Positions 14,638-21,863 of a stretch of DNA of 24,461 nt are shown piece after piece. Location: the NCBI GenBank assembly GCA_040377605.1, contig JBEIOK010000024.1:1-24461 (forward strand), given 5' to 3'. Source of the stretch: Solimonas sp040377605. GTDB lineage: Bacteria; Pseudomonadota; Gammaproteobacteria; Nevskiales; Nevskiaceae. The first letter of the stretch is position 1; the number at the start of each line of letters is the position of its first letter. Both the position numbers and the translations under genes were made by a program. Below the pieces are notes generated by a model. That model saw nothing but the letters and a program-made list of their open reading frames with translations, made no database searches and was not told where the DNA came from.

Positions 14638-15954
14638 ATGTTCGGCCTCCATCCCCGTCCCAAAACCCCGCCGTCGGTCGAGCATCGCCTGCCGAGAGTC
14701 TTCCTGACGGTTGCGCTGGCACACGAGGCCCAGCGCGATCGCGACGGTCTCGATCTGCTGCGACGCCAGCTCCCGCCGGGGCAGGACGCGCACATCCACA
14801 CCCTCGCCACGCTCAATGTGGCGGAAGCTGCGCGCTCCGACTATGTGCTGGCGCTGTTCTGTGAGCCCGATACGCTGGATGCGTTGGCTGACGCCGTGCT
14901 CGGCGCACGCGCGAGCGGACTCGAGCCCGTGCTGGTCGTTGCCGTCCATCCACGCGACCTCACGCGATTGGGGCGCTGGCTGAAGCGGCGCGCCGATGAC
15001 AACCGTCTGGGGGGCGCCCGCTTGATGGTGGCACTCGATGTCGAGGACGCTACCCATCAGCTTGCCGATCGATTGCGGCCGGTGACCGAGGACAACGTCA
15101 TCCGCATGCCGCGTTCCTCGGAGATCGATGATGCCGCCGCACATGCCTTCTTCGTCTTCAGCCCCGAGCTGCAATCCCTGATCGGGCGCCTGCGCGGCTT
15201 CGCTCTCAACGGTATCGACCGCGTGCTGCTGCTCGGCGGACCCGGTACCGGCAAGACGTCACTGGCCTATTTCTATTACCTGCTGCGGCATCGCGGACGG
15301 TTTGTCTCTGTCAACCTCGCGGCCGAGAACACCGGTGACAAGGGCGCCGTGAAATCCTTGCTCTGCGGGCATGTCAGTGGTGCCTTCCCTGGCGCTGGCG
15401 CACGGGTCGGTGCGTTCCTGCATGCCCGCGATGGCGTGTGCTTTCTCGACGAAAGCCACCAGATCTCCGGCGCGGTCATGGAAGTGCTGATGGAGGCACT
15501 GGACAGCGGACAGTACCTGCCTTACGGCGCCTCGGCCAAGCAGCCTCTGGAGTGCGCCTTGCTGTTTGCCAGCAATCGCAGCTGGCAGCAGCTGCAAAGT
15601 GCCGTGAACCTCGACGAGTTCACGCGGCTGGGCGCGGCGATCGTCGACGTGCCGCCACTGGCCCGACGCCAGGAGGACCTGATCGCCGTCGTTGCCACCA
15701 CGCTCGCGCGTCTGGCGACACCCTGCCGCAGCTGGGTACCGCCCGAGGGCCTGACCCCTGACGCCTGGCAGCGTCTTCGGGATGCACGCTGGCACGGCAA
15801 TGTGCGAGGTCTGATCCGCGTGCTGGAATCGGCGTTCGTGGATACGACGATGACCCCTGGCAGCGTCCTGATCGAACTGCCGGCGGTAGAGACCGGTCTG
15901 CAGAGGTGGGAGCCTTCCGCGCATCACAGCCACGCGCTGTACGCCGCCGCCTGA
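14638..15954 (+). CDS. NtrC-like AAA+ ATPase lacking a DNA-binding domain, with novel N-terminal domain
   Basis: A 438-residue protein I do not recognise as a named family. Residues about 165-415 resemble the AAA+ module of sigma-54 activators: Walker A GGPGTGKT (200-207), loop 1 GAFPGA (248-253) with proline where activators have Thr, Walker B FLDES (269-273), sensor I FASNRS, an arginine-finger region EFTRLGA (Arg330) before VPPLARRQEDL, and sensor II WHGNVRG (385-391). The C-terminus after sensor II is about 45 residues with no helix-turn-helix. Residues about 20-160 form an alternating alpha/beta domain (VFLTVAL, DYVLALFCEP, PVLVVAVHP) vaguely like a TIR or flavodoxin-type fold; this is a guess. 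A GTG at 14608 is an alternative start. Neighbours give no clear role. Confidence 0.82.
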   Translation: MFGLHPRPKTPPSVEHRLPRVFLTVALAHEAQRDRDGLDLLRRQLPPGQDAHIHTLATLNVAEAARSDYVLALFCEPDTLDALADAVLGARASGLEPVLVVAVHPRDLTRLGRWLKRRADDNRLGGARLMVALDVEDATHQLADRLRPVTEDNVIRMPRSSEIDDAAAHAFFVFSPELQSLIGRLRGFALNGIDRVLLLGGPGTGKTSLAYFYYLLRHRGRFVSVNLAAENTGDKGAVKSLLCGHVSGAFPGAGARVGAFLHARDGVCFLDESHQISGAVMEVLMEALDSGQYLPYGASAKQPLECALLFASNRSWQQLQSAVNLDEFTRLGAAIVDVPPLARRQEDLIAVVATTLARLATPCRSWVPPEGLTPDAWQRLRDARWHGNVRGLIRVLESAFVDTTMTPGSVLIELPAVETGLQRWEPSAHHSHALYAAA

Positions 15955-16020
15955 CCGTGCATCTGGCGCGACGTCGCCGCGCTCGGCTAGGCTGATTCCT
16001 GGCCTGTTCTGGTTCACGCG

Positions 16021-16416
16021 ATGAAGGACTCCGAAGCCCCCGGCCGTACCCGCCTGGACAAATGGCTATGGGCGGCACGCTTCTTCAAGACGCGCAATCT
16101 GGCGAAGCTCGCCGTGGAGAGTGGTCACGTGCGCTACGGCGGTGAACGCTGCAAGGTCAGCAAGGAAGTCGCGCTCGGTGCCGTGCTGCAGATCCGGCAG
16201 GGCTGGGATGACGTCGAAGTCGAGGTGCTCGGCCTCTCCGATCAGCGACGCGGCGCGCCGGAGGCCCGTCTGCTCTACCGTGAATCCACAGCCAGCCAGC
16301 AGCGTCGCGAACAGGCACGGCTGCAACGCCAGTTGGCGGCCACCATTGGCAGCGAACAACGGCCGACCAAGAAGCAGCGCCGCGACCAGCAGCGTTTCCG
16401 CGATTCCTGGGGATGA
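16021..16416 (+). CDS. hslR: Heat shock protein 15, ribosome-associated S4-domain protein
   Basis: A 131-residue basic protein with an N-terminal S4 RNA-binding domain (about 10-70: RLDKWLWAARFFKTRNLAK, then GHVRYGGERCKVSKEV). Hsp15 binds stalled 50S subunits still carrying nascent-chain tRNA and helps recycle them. The C-terminal third is charged and rich in Arg, Gln and Lys, typical of the family, ending in a basic RNA-binding-like tail (KKQRRDQQRFRDSWG). It overlaps the start of the next gene by four bases (ATGA). A 66-bp gap precedes it, holding a 10-bp palindrome (GCGACGTCGC, 15968-15977) with no evident function. No clear Shine-Dalgarno is visible. Confidence 0.94.
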   Translation: MKDSEAPGRTRLDKWLWAARFFKTRNLAKLAVESGHVRYGGERCKVSKEVALGAVLQIRQGWDDVEVEVLGLSDQRRGAPEARLLYRESTASQQRREQARLQRQLAATIGSEQRPTKKQRRDQQRFRDSWG

Positions 16417-17237
16417 GCCCCATGCCCGCCTGCTACCACCCCGCGCTGCCGCTGTGGGCGCTGATGGTGGCGCTACTGGTCAGCGGTTGTACCGGCGGGC
16501 CTTCGCCGCGCCCGTTGACGACGCCGGCCGAGGCAGGTGTTGAGGGGGACGCGCTCTGGTACCGTGGGGAGATCGGGGCGCTGCCGCCGCTGAGGCGATT
16601 GTTCGAGCTCTACGAAAGTCAGCAGCCGACGCCGACCCGCCTGCGAATCGACTCCCCCGGCGGCGATATCCATCTGGCGCTGACGCTGGGCGAATGGATT
16701 CTTGAGCACGGCCTCGACGTCGAGATCGAACACGAATGCGGATCGGCCTGTGCCAACTACGTCTTCACGGCCGGCCGGCGCAAATGGCTGCAGGCCGACA
16801 GCCGCGTCTATTGGCACGGTGGCGCGTTCCAGGAGTCGCTGGAGACGGATGCCCTGCAGCGCGGCCCCGAGGTCCATCGCGAACTGATGGCCTGGCGCGA
16901 GCGTGAGCTCGCGTTCTTCGCCCGCGCCGGGGTGGATCCACGGATCACGATTTACGGTCAGCGGCCGCCCTGGGACGCGCTGTACGCACAGGCTGCGTAT
17001 CTGGGCTACGACTATTCGCTCGTCGACCTCGCCCGCTTCGGGCTGCGCGATATCAAGTTGCTGGACGCCGAAACCTGGCGGCCTCCCGAGCACCCAGCGA
17101 TCCTGCGCATCACGGTTGACGCCGACACGCTGGCGACGATGCCGCTGCGCGCCATGCCAGGCTCAATCGACGCGAAGAAGCCCTCGGCCGCAACGGCGGA
17201 CGAGGGCCCGACGCGTGACGGCGGCCCGGACCACTAG
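16413..17237 (+). CDS. ClpP/crotonase-fold periplasmic lipoprotein (COG3904-like)
   Basis: A 274-residue predicted lipoprotein: the signal ends at LLVSGC, with Cys26 as the lipidated residue. The mature part looks like a ClpP-type serine protease fold: RIDSPGGDI (about 78-86) is the usual oxyanion-hole segment, Ser111 in CGSACANYVF is at the nucleophile position, and His135 in VYWHGG is the likely catalytic histidine. The third residue is not obvious. Similar proteins are grouped as predicted periplasmic COG3904; no substrate is known. The last 30 residues are polar and likely disordered. The ATG at 16413 overlaps the hslR stop (ATGA); an ATG at 16422 is also possible. The stop overlaps the convergent BON gene by four bases. 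Confidence 0.82.
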   Translation: MSPMPACYHPALPLWALMVALLVSGCTGGPSPRPLTTPAEAGVEGDALWYRGEIGALPPLRRLFELYESQQPTPTRLRIDSPGGDIHLALTLGEWILEHGLDVEIEHECGSACANYVFTAGRRKWLQADSRVYWHGGAFQESLETDALQRGPEVHRELMAWRERELAFFARAGVDPRITIYGQRPPWDALYAQAAYLGYDYSLVDLARFGLRDIKLLDAETWRPPEHPAILRITVDADTLATMPLRAMPGSIDAKKPSAATADEGPTRDGGPDH

Positions 17238-17569
17238 CCCTGCGTATCGGTCTTCAGGCGGATGTCGTTCTTCACGTCCTTGACGCCCTTGACGTTCATC
17301 GCCACGTCCACAGCCTGAACGATCTGTGCGGACGAGACGGCAAAGCCCGATAGCTGCACGACGCCATTCTGCGTCTCGACGTTGATGTCCAGCGCCTTCA
17401 GGTTCTTCTCCGCCAGCAGCGCGGTCTTGACCTTGGCCGTGAGCGCCGAATCACTGATGTACTGACCCGCTTCGGTTTTCTTGGCCGGTGCCGGATCGGC
17501 CGCCAGCACCGTTGCGGGCACCGAAGTGACCGCCAACATCGTCGCTACCGCGATTGCCTTGAATGTCAT
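17234..17569 (-). CDS. BON-domain periplasmic protein
   Basis: A 111-residue exported protein. A signal peptide (about 1-23, ending TVLA before ADPAP) precedes a short linker and one BON domain (about 42-107: ALTAKVKTALLAEKNL, INVETQNGVVQLSGFV-like, then VKGVKDVKNDIRL). BON domains are thought to bind phospholipid surfaces and occur in envelope-stress proteins such as OsmY, which has two; this is a single-domain version. The start is well supported by AGGAGA eight bases before the ATG. It is monocistronic: the next gene upstream, cysH, is divergent across a 316-bp gap. Confidence 0.92.
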   Translation of the reverse strand: MTFKAIAVATMLAVTSVPATVLAADPAPAKKTEAGQYISDSALTAKVKTALLAEKNLKALDINVETQNGVVQLSGFAVSSAQIVQAVDVAMNVKGVKDVKNDIRLKTDTQG

Positions 17570-17885
17570 GTTTGCTTCTCCTGCTTAAGCGGTTCGTCAA
17601 CCTTGTCGAGACAGGCTCGAGATCTGGCTGAGGAACCGGTTTGCCTGCGGCGATCCGGGACTCCGGAACCGCTCCGCACCCGAAAGTGAAGCTTCGAGTG
17701 GCAGCCGTTGTTCGGACTGCGGCGCCAGCATGCCCTTGCCGCTCTGAATCGGCCCTGAACCCTTTTCCGTCAGGCTTCCCGGTGATTTGCTTAGATGATT
17801 TGATGGCTATCGGCACCCGCGTGCGTGCGCATCGTTACAATGCGCCCCTCGAAAACCGGACCTGCCGGTTAGCTGGAAGACTGTC
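17570..17885. other. 316-bp divergent intergenic region between BON gene and cysH
   Basis: The longest gene-free stretch in the window. It must carry promoters for both flanking genes. I see short dyads: TCGAG/CTCGA at 17606-17620, TCCGG/CCGGA at 17654-17667 and AACCGG/CCGGTT at 17854-17870. A TACAAT hexamer near 17836-17841 could be a -10 for cysH, but no -35 is evident at the right spacing. Open frames here on either strand look like non-coding noise. No small RNA or riboswitch is recognisable. Confidence 0.6.
17854..17870 (+). repeat. Inverted repeat in the cysH leader
   Basis: AACCGG, five bases, then CCGGTT: a perfect 6-bp GC-rich hairpin ending four bases before the ribosome binding site GGAAGA (about 17875-17880) of cysH. 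It could be a leader hairpin or a regulator half-site pair; neither is established. Confidence 0.4.
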
Positions 17886-18587
17886 GTGACCATTGCCGAA
17901 GCCGTGCCTGCTCACTCCGCCCATCTTTCCGATGAGGCGATTGCCGAACTGAACCGCCGTTATGCGCCGCTGCATTTCGAAGAGCGCCTGCAGCAGCTGT
18001 ACCGGGATTTCGCACCGGACAAGGTCCTGGTCACTTCCTCGTTCGCCGCCACCTCGGCGTACTTCCTGCATATCGTCTCGCGCATCCGGCCACAGCAGAA
18101 GATTGCGTTCATCGATACCGGGTTCCACTTCGACGAGACCCTCGCTTATCGCCAGTACCTGATCGATCTGTTCAAGCTGGACGTCTTTGATGTGCGGGCC
18201 GAGGACTGGCAGCATCAGTTCACGGTTGACGACCGCACCTACGAAAAAAATCCGGACTTCTGCTGCTCGGTGAACAAGGTCCAGCCGCTGGACGCGATCA
18301 AGCCGAACTATCACATCTGGGTCTCCAGCCTGATGCGCTGGCAGACCGAGCATCGTGCCGGCCTCGACATCTTCGAGGCCCGTCGGGGCATGGTGAAATT
18401 CAACCCGATGATCGACGTCACGCGCGAAGAGCGCGACGTCTACATCCGCGAGCACGACCTGCCGTTTCATCCGCTGGTCGCCAAGGGCTACTCCTCGATC
18501 GGCTGTACCCATTGCACCGTCGCCGGTGATGGACGCAGTGGCCGCTGGGTCGGCAAGCCCAAGACCGAGTGTGGTCTACATCTCTGA
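17886..18587 (+). CDS. cysH: Assimilatory adenylylsulfate (APS) reductase, iron-sulfur type
   Basis: Reduces activated sulfate to sulfite in cysteine biosynthesis. A PAPS-reductase-type domain begins with KVLVTSSFAATSAYFLHI, continues with IAFIDTGFHF and ends ECGLHL with the catalytic Cys229. The cysteine pair Cys126-Cys127 and the later Cys207-x-x-Cys210 (CTHC) are the ligands of the [4Fe-4S] cluster typical of reductases that use APS; E. coli-type PAPS reductases lack them. At 233 residues it is compact, and the segment after CTHC is short. It begins with GTG at 17886 after a GGAAGA ribosome site. Its 3' end overlaps the convergent hydrolase gene by 12 bases. No other cys genes are in the window. 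Confidence 0.93.
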   Translation: MTIAEAVPAHSAHLSDEAIAELNRRYAPLHFEERLQQLYRDFAPDKVLVTSSFAATSAYFLHIVSRIRPQQKIAFIDTGFHFDETLAYRQYLIDLFKLDVFDVRAEDWQHQFTVDDRTYEKNPDFCCSVNKVQPLDAIKPNYHIWVSSLMRWQTEHRAGLDIFEARRGMVKFNPMIDVTREERDVYIREHDLPFHPLVAKGYSSIGCTHCTVAGDGRSGRWVGKPKTECGLHL

Positions 18588-19364
18588 GGACGTGAGCGTG
18601 GCCGGCAGTGCCGGCAATGCACGTTCGAACAGGGTCACCAGCATCGGCACCCAGACCGCCATCCGGTGCGCGCCTGGCGTCTCGAGCACCTGCGCATTCG
18701 GCAGATACGGCGCAATCATGCGGGCGGCCGGCAGGAAGGAATCCTCCACGCCACAGGCCAACCAGATGCGCGCGGCCAGCGCAGGCTCACGGGTCCAGCG
18801 ACCCACCATGCGCCACTGCTCGCGCGAGACATTGTCGCGATCCAGCGCCGCTGGTTCCGGACCGGCCTGCCACTGTGCCGGCCCGCCAGCATCACGGATT
18901 TCCTGGATCAGCTTGCGATCGCCCAGATACGGCGCAACCAGCATCAGGCCGCGCACCTGCCGGGGATGCGTGCGCTCGTACATCATCGCCCCCATTCCGC
19001 CCATCGAAAATCCGACGAGCCAGATCTCGCGCCGTCCGCGCGCCAGTTCCGGCGCGACGATCTGCTCGTGCAGGCGCCGCACCAGGCCGCCATCCAGGTA
19101 GTAAGCGAGGGTCGCGCCGGTCAGCAGCACTTCGGCCTGCGGTGCACCCCGCTGGATGGCCTCGGCTACCCCGGCCGCACGCAGTCGCTCGAGACTGTCG
19201 CCCCGTCCCGGCAGCACGATCACCAGCGGTGCAGGCTCGTCATGGACCCGCTGCGGCGCGATGCGCAGCGACGGCACGATCTCGGGTGCGGCCGGCCGGC
19301 CGGCGCAGCCGAACATCAACGAGGCCACGAACAGCGGCAGTAACAGACGCAGAAGGATCGGCAT
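18576..19364 (-). CDS. Alpha/beta-hydrolase lipoprotein
   Basis: A 262-residue predicted lipoprotein (LMFGC, lipid on Cys20) with an alpha/beta-hydrolase domain. The catalytic triad can be read directly: Ser120 in the nucleophile elbow GFSMGG, Asp208 in GVEDSF and His233 in PGAHRM. An oxyanion-hole-like VIVLPGRGDS follows the linker. The overall pattern resembles carboxylesterase or polyhydroxybutyrate depolymerase-like enzymes; the substrate is unknown. It is probably held on the periplasmic side of a membrane. It appears to be transcribed alone, its 3' end overlapping cysH by 12 bases. Confidence 0.87.
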   Translation of the reverse strand: MPILLRLLLPLFVASLMFGCAGRPAAPEIVPSLRIAPQRVHDEPAPLVIVLPGRGDSLERLRAAGVAEAIQRGAPQAEVLLTGATLAYYLDGGLVRRLHEQIVAPELARGRREIWLVGFSMGGMGAMMYERTHPRQVRGLMLVAPYLGDRKLIQEIRDAGGPAQWQAGPEPAALDRDNVSREQWRMVGRWTREPALAARIWLACGVEDSFLPAARMIAPYLPNAQVLETPGAHRMAVWVPMLVTLFERALPALPATLTSSEM

Positions 19365-19466
19365 GTCAGTCGGTGCCTTTTGGGCGGGACCCTGTCAAGG
19401 CTATCAGCGTTCGCCAACTTGGTTCACGATGCGGGCCTCGCGCACCTCATCGCCCTGGATGTCCTC

Positions 19467-19745
19467 ATGAAACCACTACCCCGTCTCCTGCTTGCCTCCG
19501 CGGCGCTGCTGTTGCTGTCCGCCTGTTCGCGCGTGACGCCCGAGAACTACGCGAAGCTGGAAGCCGGGATGACGCGCGACGCCGTCTACGCCGTGCTCGG
19601 TGAACCGGACGAGGTTTCAGGTGGGGGTGTCGGCAAGCTGACGATGAGCGCCGAGGTCTGGCGCGGCAACAAGCACCGCATCTCGGTGACCTTTGCCGGC
19701 GACACGCTCGCCTTGAAGAGCATCGACGCTGCCCAAGCCAACTGA
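19467..19745 (+). CDS. Small BamE/SmpA-like lipoprotein
   Basis: A 92-residue lipoprotein: LLLLSAC gives lipidated Cys20. The mature part carries the compact BamE/SmpA-OmlA-like motif NYAKLEAGMTRDAVYAVLGEP, followed by a short beta strand region with EVWRGNKHRISVTFAGDTL. Proteins of this type are two-helix, three-strand domains found in outer-membrane assembly factor BamE and many unrelated small lipoproteins; I would not call this one BamE, which usually lies elsewhere. The ATG at 19467 is chosen because it places the signal peptide correctly; the frame is open 29 codons upstream. The next gene begins 18 bp downstream on the same strand. Confidence 0.85.
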   Translation: MKPLPRLLLASAALLLLSACSRVTPENYAKLEAGMTRDAVYAVLGEPDEVSGGGVGKLTMSAEVWRGNKHRISVTFAGDTLALKSIDAAQAN

Positions 19746-19763
19746 CCGTCTCGGACACCGCTC

Positions 19764-21125
19764 ATGAGCCGTATCGTCGACGCCGTGACCGCCGTGCTCC
19801 TGTGTGGCGGGGAGATGCTGGTCACGCGCCGCCAGCCATTCCTCAAGGCCTTTCCCGGCTTTCACGCCTTTCCCGGGGGCAAGGTCGATGCGGAAGACGC
19901 ACAGGGTCCGGCATTGCCGGCATTGTGCGAAGGTCAGGATCCACGCCTGCTGCGCGCGCTGCTGCGCGAGCTGCAGGAAGAGCTGGATTTCGATGTGCCC
20001 GCTGCGATGGCCGCGGGTCAGGTGTGCGGCCTTCGCCATCTCGGCGTCGCGCTGACCCCGCCGCCGGCACCCCTGCGGTTCAACACGCATTTCTTCGCGC
20101 TAGAACTGACGCACAAGCCGGAGCTGCGCTGCGACACGCAGGAATTGGCGTCCATCGAGTGGGCGCCACCAGAGGCATGGCGTCGGCGGTATGAGGACGG
20201 TCGCATCCTGATGGCTCCGCCGTCGCTGGCGGTGACTTGCGCGCTTGCTGAATCGCTGGCAGCGGTAACGGTCCCGGGCCTGCACTTCGAGGAGCGTCCG
20301 AACCATGGCTTGCCGTTGGTGGAAATGCAGCGCGGCGTGCGCCAGATTCTGGTGCGCTCCAACACGATACCGCCTGCCCAGCACACCAACGCTTTCCTGC
20401 TGGGCGACAGCCAGTCGCATCGCATTCTCGTCGACCCTTCGCCGGCCGATGATGCCGAGATGGAACGCTTGCTCGAGCTGGTCGGCCATTACGGCATTCA
20501 CGAAATCTTCTTGACCCACCATCATCCGGATCACCGGGAGCGCGCGAATGTCCTGGCGCGACGCCTGAATGTCCCGATGGGCATGTCGAGCGACACGCAG
20601 AACCGCATCTTCCAGAAGACGGGTGGTCGATATTTCGAGGATCTGCCGGCGGTGAACACCTACCGTGAGGGCGATGTGGTGTGTCGCTGGCTGGGACGCG
20701 CCGTGCGGGTCTACGAGGTGCCGGGCCATGACGAGGGGCAGCTGGCCCTGATGCCCGATGATCATGCCTGGTGCATCGTCAGCGATCTGATCCAGGGCCT
20801 GGGCACCGTCGTCATCGCCAAGCCCGAAGGCAACATGCGCAAGTATTTCGAGTCGCTGCGCCGGGTGGTGGCACAGGCGCCCTATGCCATCTATCCCTCG
20901 CATGGCATGGCGCTGGGCACCGCCTACCGGCTGCAGGAAACACTGACGCATCGGGAGCTTCGGGAAAAGCAGGTGCTGGCCCTGCACCACGCCGGCAAGA
21001 GCATCGGCGAAATGCTGCCGCTGATCTACGCCGACGTCGATCCGCGTCTGCTACCGCTGGCACAGATGAACATCGAGAGTCATCTGGACAAGCTGCGCGA
21101 AGAAGGTGTGATCGCGGCAGCCTAG
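19764..21125 (+). CDS. Nudix hydrolase / metallo-beta-lactamase-fold fusion protein
   Basis: A 453-residue two-domain protein. Residues about 1-170 are a Nudix domain in which the box is split: FPGGKVDAED (about 35-44) is separated from RELQEELDF by about 20 extra residues, similar to NUDT19-type enzymes. Residues about 190-410 are a metallo-beta-lactamase fold of the LACTB2/glyoxalase-II-like group: HHHPDH motif (His252, His254, Asp256, His257), later VPGHDEGQLAL, SDLIQG and YPSHG metal ligands. The last 50 residues (LREKQVLALHHAGKSIGEM) look like the winged-helix tail of LACTB2-like proteins. Substrates are unknown. It follows the small lipoprotein by 18 bp and ends 24 bp from the convergent DUF3108 gene. 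Confidence 0.88.
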   Translation: MSRIVDAVTAVLLCGGEMLVTRRQPFLKAFPGFHAFPGGKVDAEDAQGPALPALCEGQDPRLLRALLRELQEELDFDVPAAMAAGQVCGLRHLGVALTPPPAPLRFNTHFFALELTHKPELRCDTQELASIEWAPPEAWRRRYEDGRILMAPPSLAVTCALAESLAAVTVPGLHFEERPNHGLPLVEMQRGVRQILVRSNTIPPAQHTNAFLLGDSQSHRILVDPSPADDAEMERLLELVGHYGIHEIFLTHHHPDHRERANVLARRLNVPMGMSSDTQNRIFQKTGGRYFEDLPAVNTYREGDVVCRWLGRAVRVYEVPGHDEGQLALMPDDHAWCIVSDLIQGLGTVVIAKPEGNMRKYFESLRRVVAQAPYAIYPSHGMALGTAYRLQETLTHRELREKQVLALHHAGKSIGEMLPLIYADVDPRLLPLAQMNIESHLDKLREEGVIAAA

Positions 21126-21149
21126 CGTCGACGGGCCCGCGCAGATGCG

Positions 21150-21863
21150 TCAATCGGCCAGCAGGGCCATCCGCAGCTCGACCTTGCCGTCTTTCAGATG
21201 CTCGATCTTGACCGCGCGGAAATCACGCGAGGGCGCCAGCCAGTAGCGGTAGGACTTTCGCGGATGGTCGACGCGCTCGACCCGCAGGGTCTCGAAATGC
21301 CCCGCCGGCGTCTCGACGGTTTCGCGCGCCGTGACCGCGAAGCGGTAGCTGCGCACATGATCATCGTCGATCATCGTGAACGTCGCTTCGGGTCGGCTGG
21401 TGTCGCTGGCATGCTGCACTGCCCACAGTCGAACGGCTTCACGAATGACAAAGCGGTCGTAGACCACGCCTTCGAACGGACGCAGGCTCAGCTCGCCGGC
21501 GCGCAGCACGCGGACCACGCTCTTCTTCCAGTCGAACTCCAGCGAAAAATTGTCCTTGTTTCGCTTGTCATTCTGATAGGCGAAGCGCTGGGCGCGGATC
21601 TGGCCATTGACCACGCAGAACTCGCTGGTCTCGCGCGGTGCGCCGTAGGTCCAGCGCACGATCGCAACCGGATCGGTGGTGGACTCATAGCGGTAGCAGT
21701 CGTCGCCCAGCGGCGTCAGCCGGATCGTGCCCTCGCCCAGCGACACGCTGCCCCATTGCACCTGATAGCGATCCGTGCGCGCCTTCAGTGTATCCGCCGC
21801 GATCGCCGGCGCCGCCAACAGTCCCAGCAGCACCAGCATCCAGAAGCGCGTCGGGCGGCTCAT
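21150..21863 (-). CDS. DUF3108 periplasmic protein
   Basis: A 237-residue exported protein with a signal peptide (about 1-22, ending PAIA before ADTL). The mature domain is DUF3108: beta-rich, with YQVQWGSVSLGEGTIRL near the start, TFTMIDDDHVRSYRFAV in the middle and an RYWLAPSRDFRAVKIEHLKDG ending. Function is unknown; the family is widespread in gammaproteobacteria and often follows purN, as it does here. It overlaps the purN stop by four bases (ATGA), so it is presumably co-transcribed with purMN although it has no obvious purine role. Confidence 0.9.
   Translation of the reverse strand: MSRPTRFWMLVLLGLLAAPAIAADTLKARTDRYQVQWGSVSLGEGTIRLTPLGDDCYRYESTTDPVAIVRWTYGAPRETSEFCVVNGQIRAQRFAYQNDKRNKDNFSLEFDWKKSVVRVLRAGELSLRPFEGVVYDRFVIREAVRLWAVQHASDTSRPEATFTMIDDDHVRSYRFAVTARETVETPAGHFETLRVERVDHPRKSYRYWLAPSRDFRAVKIEHLKDGKVELRMALLAD

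Noticed and set aside
17451..17816. Minus-strand open frame running from the cysH-BON gap into the BON gene
   Set aside because: Overlaps the BON gene in another frame; composition and content are not protein-like, and the BON gene has a good ribosome site of its own.
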